IMG/VR virus record: IMGVR_UViG_3300006033_000079 | Location: 1 to 31,760 of that record | From: a virus | Length of the DNA stretch: 31,760 nt | Strand: one strand, 5' to 3' | In this document: positions 29,193 through 31,760 of the stretch, one piece after another | Position numbering within the stretch: position 1 is the first letter of the stretch | Layout of the letters: each line of letters begins with the position of its first letter | Program-made: the position numbers and the translations under genes | The notes under the pieces: generated by a model | Told to the model about the DNA's origin: nothing | Databases searched by the model: none | Seen by the model: the letters and a program-made list of their open reading frames with translations, nothing else

Positions 29193-30677
29193 ATGGCGAA
29201 TAGCATCCCGGCGAAAGATATCGTCAATGTCGTGCCGGGTGTCGTAAGCCCCGGCGGAACCGGCCTCGACATGACCGGCCTGATCCTGACCGAGTCCGAG
29301 CGCGCCCCCGTCGGCCAAGTCCTGACATTCCCGACCGCGCGCGCCGTGTCCGACTATTTCGGGCCGACCAGTGCCGAGGCGCTCGCCGCGACCGTCTATT
29401 TCAACGGCTATATCGGCGCGACCAGCATTCCCGCCTTCCTGCTATTTTCGGCCCACGTCCTGACCGCACGTGCGGGCTGGATCCGCGGCGGCGCGCTCGG
29501 CCTGACGCTCGCCGAACTGCAAGCCCTGACCGGTACGCTGACGATCAATTTTGGCGGGACCGCCCTGACCAGTTCGACGATCAACCTGACCAGCGCGACC
29601 AGCTTTTCGAACGCGGCGACGATCATTGCGGCGGCCTTCACGTCGCCCGACTTCGCCGTCACCTATGACGCGATTGCCGGGGCGTTTCTGTTCACGAGCA
29701 CCGCAACCGGCGACACGGCGACGATCGTCTATGCGACCGGCACGCTGGCCGAGGGGTTGCGACTGACCGCCGCGACCGGCGCGGTCTTGTCGCAAGGTGC
29801 CGACGCGCAGACCGCCGCCGAGACGATGCAGACAGTCACCGACCAGACGCAGAATTTTGTCAGCTTCACCCATCTGGACGAACTGACCGACGACGAGATT
29901 GTCGAGTTCGCCACGTGGAACGGCACGCAGGACGACCGGTTCCTGTTCGTCGCCTGGACCGACGCCGCCGAGGCGATCACGAACAGCGACACGACCAGCC
30001 CCGCCGTGCGGATCGCCGCACTCGAATTGTCCGGCACGGCGTGCATTTACGCCCCGACGCCCGACAAGGCGGTCTTTGTTCTCGGTTACGCCGGGTCGAT
30101 CGATTTCAACCGCGACAATGGCCGGACGGTCGCCGCGTTCCGTCGGGGTTCAGGGCTGTCGGCCGATGTGACGAACCAGACAGTCGCCAACAACTTGCTG
30201 GCGAACGGCTACAGCTTCTATGGGTCTTACGCGACGGCCAACGACGAGTTCACTTGGCTGTATAACGGCACGGTCAGCGGCCCGTTCGCCTTCATCGACA
30301 GCTATATCAATCAGGTCTGGCTGAACAATGCGTTCCAGCTGTCGCTGATGACGCTGCTCGGCGCGGTCGGCCAAATCCCGTACAATGACGATGGGTACGA
30401 ACTGATCGCCGCCGGCCTGACGACTGACATTAACAACGCGGTCGACTTCGGCGCGATCCGGTCGGGCGTCGTCCTGTCCGAAGCGCAGCGGATTATTCTG
30501 ACCGGGCTCGCGGGACAGGACATTTCCGAAACGATTTTCGTCCGCGGCTGGGAACTGACGATCGTCGACCCCGGCCCGACCGTCCGCGCCGAACGCGGCT
30601 CGCCGATCTGCACGTTCTTTTATACCGACGGGCAATCGGTGCAGCGAATCAACCTCTCCAGCCTCATGGTGCAATAA
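29193..30677 (+). CDS. Tail sheath-like protein (DUF3383)
   Basis: A 494-residue protein of the DUF3383 group, which acts as the sheath in many contractile tails. The N-terminus is IVNVVPGVVSPGGTGLDMTGLILTE, followed by a beta domain with Thr/Ala repeats (about 90-215), then the conserved V-S-F-T-H-L-D-E, D-R-F-L-F-V-A-W-T-D, N-R-D-N-G-R-T-V-A-A-F-R-R, Y-S-F-Y-G-S-Y-A-T-A and Y-I-N-Q-V-W-L-N-N-A-F-Q (about 370-382). The start at ATG 29193 follows GGAGG (29179-29183). This gene is the main evidence for a contractile tail. Confidence 0.9.
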   Translation: MANSIPAKDIVNVVPGVVSPGGTGLDMTGLILTESERAPVGQVLTFPTARAVSDYFGPTSAEALAATVYFNGYIGATSIPAFLLFSAHVLTARAGWIRGGALGLTLAELQALTGTLTINFGGTALTSSTINLTSATSFSNAATIIAAAFTSPDFAVTYDAIAGAFLFTSTATGDTATIVYATGTLAEGLRLTAATGAVLSQGADAQTAAETMQTVTDQTQNFVSFTHLDELTDDEIVEFATWNGTQDDRFLFVAWTDAAEAITNSDTTSPAVRIAALELSGTACIYAPTPDKAVFVLGYAGSIDFNRDNGRTVAAFRRGSGLSADVTNQTVANNLLANGYSFYGSYATANDEFTWLYNGTVSGPFAFIDSYINQVWLNNAFQLSLMTLLGAVGQIPYNDDGYELIAAGLTTDINNAVDFGAIRSGVVLSEAQRIILTGLAGQDISETIFVRGWELTIVDPGPTVRAERGSPICTFFYTDGQSVQRINLSSLMVQ

Positions 30678-30680
30678 GAT

Positions 30681-31121
30681 ATGGCTAATAATCGGACACT
30701 GACCGCCGCGAATGCCATCATCATGATCGGCGTCCAGGGGCTTTACGATACGCCCCGCCGCCTTCAGGGCTTCGCGGCGGATAACGTCACGACGGTTGAC
30801 CCCGTGACCAACGCCGAAACGAGCATGGGGATCGACGGTCGGCTGTCGGCGGGCTTCGTCCATAATCCGATCCAACAGACGATCACGCTCCAGGCGGATA
30901 GCGAATCGGTCGATATGTTTGAGTTCTGGACGTCCTCGCAGCGCCAGCGCCGCGAAACCTATTGGGCGTTCGGCTCGATCCTGCTCCGCGCGACGGGCAA
31001 ACGGTACGTCATGAACCGCGGCGTTCTGACCGCGGCCAGCCTGATCCCCGCCATCAACAAGACGCTGCAGCCCCGCCAGTTCACGCTGGTTTGGCAGGAC
31101 GTGACGCCCGGTCCGGTTTAA
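30681..31121 (+). CDS. Tail tube-like protein (DUF3277)
   Basis: A 146-residue protein immediately downstream of the sheath gene, the usual place of the tube gene. It begins MANNRTLTAANAIIMIGVQGLYDTPRRLQGFAADNV, has the phage tube-like G-I-D-G-R-L-S-A-G-F-V-H-N-P-I-Q-Q-T-I-T-L-Q-A-D-S-E-S, and ends in a beta-rich stretch. DUF3277 proteins are considered tail tube subunits. A terminator follows (31146-31180). Confidence 0.87.
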   Translation: MANNRTLTAANAIIMIGVQGLYDTPRRLQGFAADNVTTVDPVTNAETSMGIDGRLSAGFVHNPIQQTITLQADSESVDMFEFWTSSQRQRRETYWAFGSILLRATGKRYVMNRGVLTAASLIPAINKTLQPRQFTLVWQDVTPGPV

Positions 31122-31145
31122 GAGGTCCCTCCCTGGGTCGCAAGG

Positions 31146-31180
31146 AACCCCCGGTAGCTTTCGGGCCGCCGGGGGTTTTT
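31146..31180 (+). terminator. Rho-independent terminator after the tail tube gene
   Basis: AACCCCCGG (31146-31154) and CCGGGGGTT (31169-31177) make a 9-bp stem with a 14-base loop, continuing into TTTTT at 31176-31180. It lies 24 bases after the tube stop and 3 bases before the next promoter, so it separates abundant structural transcripts from the chaperone operon. Confidence 0.85.
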
Positions 31181-31182
31181 CG

Positions 31183-31211
31183 TTGACCGTACGGCGCGCA
31201 CAGTCCTATTG
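31183..31211 (+). promoter_or_regulatory. Promoter for the tail chaperone operon
   Basis: TTGACC (31183-31188), 17-base spacer, CTATTG (31206-31211). The -35 again begins with TTGAC, and a GTCAA half-site lies at 31220-31224, near the expected start of transcription, so the two half-sites are 32 bases apart rather than six. AGGGAG and the ATG at 31238 follow. Confidence 0.6.
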
Positions 31212-31237
31212 TCCGGACCGTCAACCAGGGAGTATTT

Positions 31238-31747
31238 ATGGCACGCAAGACCAAGCTGATCACCATCCCGAAGGCGGAAGGCAACCGCGACTCGGGCAAG
31301 ACGTTCCTGATCACCGAAATGTCAGCCGCGCAGTCCGAAAAATGGGCGCTCCGCGCGCTCGGCGCCATCGCGAACAGCGGCATGGAAATACCGCCCGACG
31401 TGATACGACTCGGCATGGGAACGCTCGTCGCGGTCGGCTTCAAGGGTCTGTTGACCATGCAGTTCGACGAAGCCGAACCGCTGTTGGACGAAATGATGGA
31501 ATGCGTCGTCATCGTGCCGGACCCGAAAAACCCCAACGTCGTCCGGCCTGTCGACGACGAGGATATTGAGGACGTAACGACCCGGCTGACTTTGCGTTCG
31601 GAGGTTTTCGAGTTGCACACGGGTTTTTCGCCGGCCGCCTTCCTCTCGAAATTAGGGACGGCGGCGAACCAGACCCCGGATACCTCGGATTCGTCAATGT
31701 CCCCCAAACCATCGGAAACGCCGTCGCCAGCGGACGGGCAACCCTGA
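31238..31747 (+). CDS. Tail assembly chaperone, unshifted form
   Basis: A 169-residue protein with AGGGAG before ATG 31238. It lies directly after sheath and tube, where contractile and siphovirus tails encode assembly chaperones. The N-terminal part (KTKLITIPKAEGNRDSGKTFLITEMSAAQSEKWALRALGAI) has the pattern common in these proteins. The end of this frame (about 130-169) is low-complexity Ser/Pro/Thr and looks over-printed. GGGTTTT at 31621-31627 is a canonical -1 slippery site, and the -1 frame is open to the window end, so a longer product is expected. Confidence 0.82.
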   Translation: MARKTKLITIPKAEGNRDSGKTFLITEMSAAQSEKWALRALGAIANSGMEIPPDVIRLGMGTLVAVGFKGLLTMQFDEAEPLLDEMMECVVIVPDPKNPNVVRPVDDEDIEDVTTRLTLRSEVFELHTGFSPAAFLSKLGTAANQTPDTSDSSMSPKPSETPSPADGQP

Positions 31748-31760
31748 TCGAACTGCAAAC
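31238..31760 (+). CDS. Tail assembly chaperone, -1 frameshift product (partial)
   Basis: Predicted to be made from the gene at 31238 by a -1 shift at GGGTTTT (31621-31627; zero-frame codons GGT TTT). After the shift reading continues TTC-GCC-GGC-CGC from 31627, giving F-A-G-R-L-P-L-E-I-R-D-G-G..., V-P-Q-T-I-G-N-A-V-A-S-G-R-A-T-L-I-E-L-Q to the window end without a stop. The ending (G-R-A-T-L-I-E-L) resembles the C-terminal extension of phage tail chaperones, in which G-x-A-T-L-x-E-L is frequent. The rest lies outside the window. Frameshifting is inferred. Confidence 0.6.

Overview
The window is part of a tailed-bacteriophage genome. Almost every gene is on the + strand, adjacent genes overlap at ATGA or TGATG junctions, and the recognisable genes form replication, packaging, head and tail modules. 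A tail sheath-like protein (DUF3383 type) followed by a tail-tube-like protein points to a contractile-tailed (myovirus-type) phage. High GC, strong G/C preference at third codon positions and the protein flavour suggest an alphaproteobacterial host, perhaps a sphingomonad; that is inference. No integrase, lysis gene, tRNA or CRISPR array was seen, so lifestyle cannot be decided here.

Layout. (1) 1-857: a leftward gene for an acidic phage protein, with back-to-back promoters at 795-835. (2) 858-7380: an early DNA-metabolism operon with two beta-class DNA methyltransferases, an SF2 helicase, a VRR-NUC-like nuclease, several small unknown proteins, and a small TetR-like HTH protein at its end. 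(3) 7381-10558: a cysteine-rich small protein and a primase-polymerase/VapE-like helicase, followed by a clear terminator and a 400-base AT-richer non-coding region with GGTTCC-type repeats (candidate origin or control region). (4) 10559-13535: terminase small subunit and a run of small accessory genes. (5) 13572-20415: two structural proteins (one with nine 20-residue repeats and a fibre-adaptor-like C-terminus), terminase large subunit, portal, a two-helix membrane peptide, a Mu F-like head protein and an HNH endonuclease. (6) 20481-25615: tailspike, DUF2213-type prohead protease/scaffold, cement protein, major capsid protein. (7) 25708-31760: head-tail connectors, tail terminator, sheath, tube and tail-assembly chaperone, interrupted at 27694-28561 by a leftward three-gene cassette (unknown, C2H2 finger, GNAT-like).

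The most interesting observation is a dispersed regulatory element, TTGAC-N6-GTCAA. It occurs at five exact sites and one near-exact site, all in intergenic or gene-end positions. At five of the six, one half-site is also the -35 hexamer of a promoter whose -10 begins 16-17 bases later. At two sites the promoter is built into the last codons of the upstream gene (both end V-N-[G/S]-R-stop), and the stop codon starts the -10. The element sits in front of the early operon, the TetR-like gene, a gene after terminase small subunit, and both sides of the leftward cassette, so it looks like a phage-wide regulon. A second strong signal is a canonical -1 slippery heptamer (GGGTTTT) in the tail-assembly chaperone gene, with the -1 frame open to the window end.
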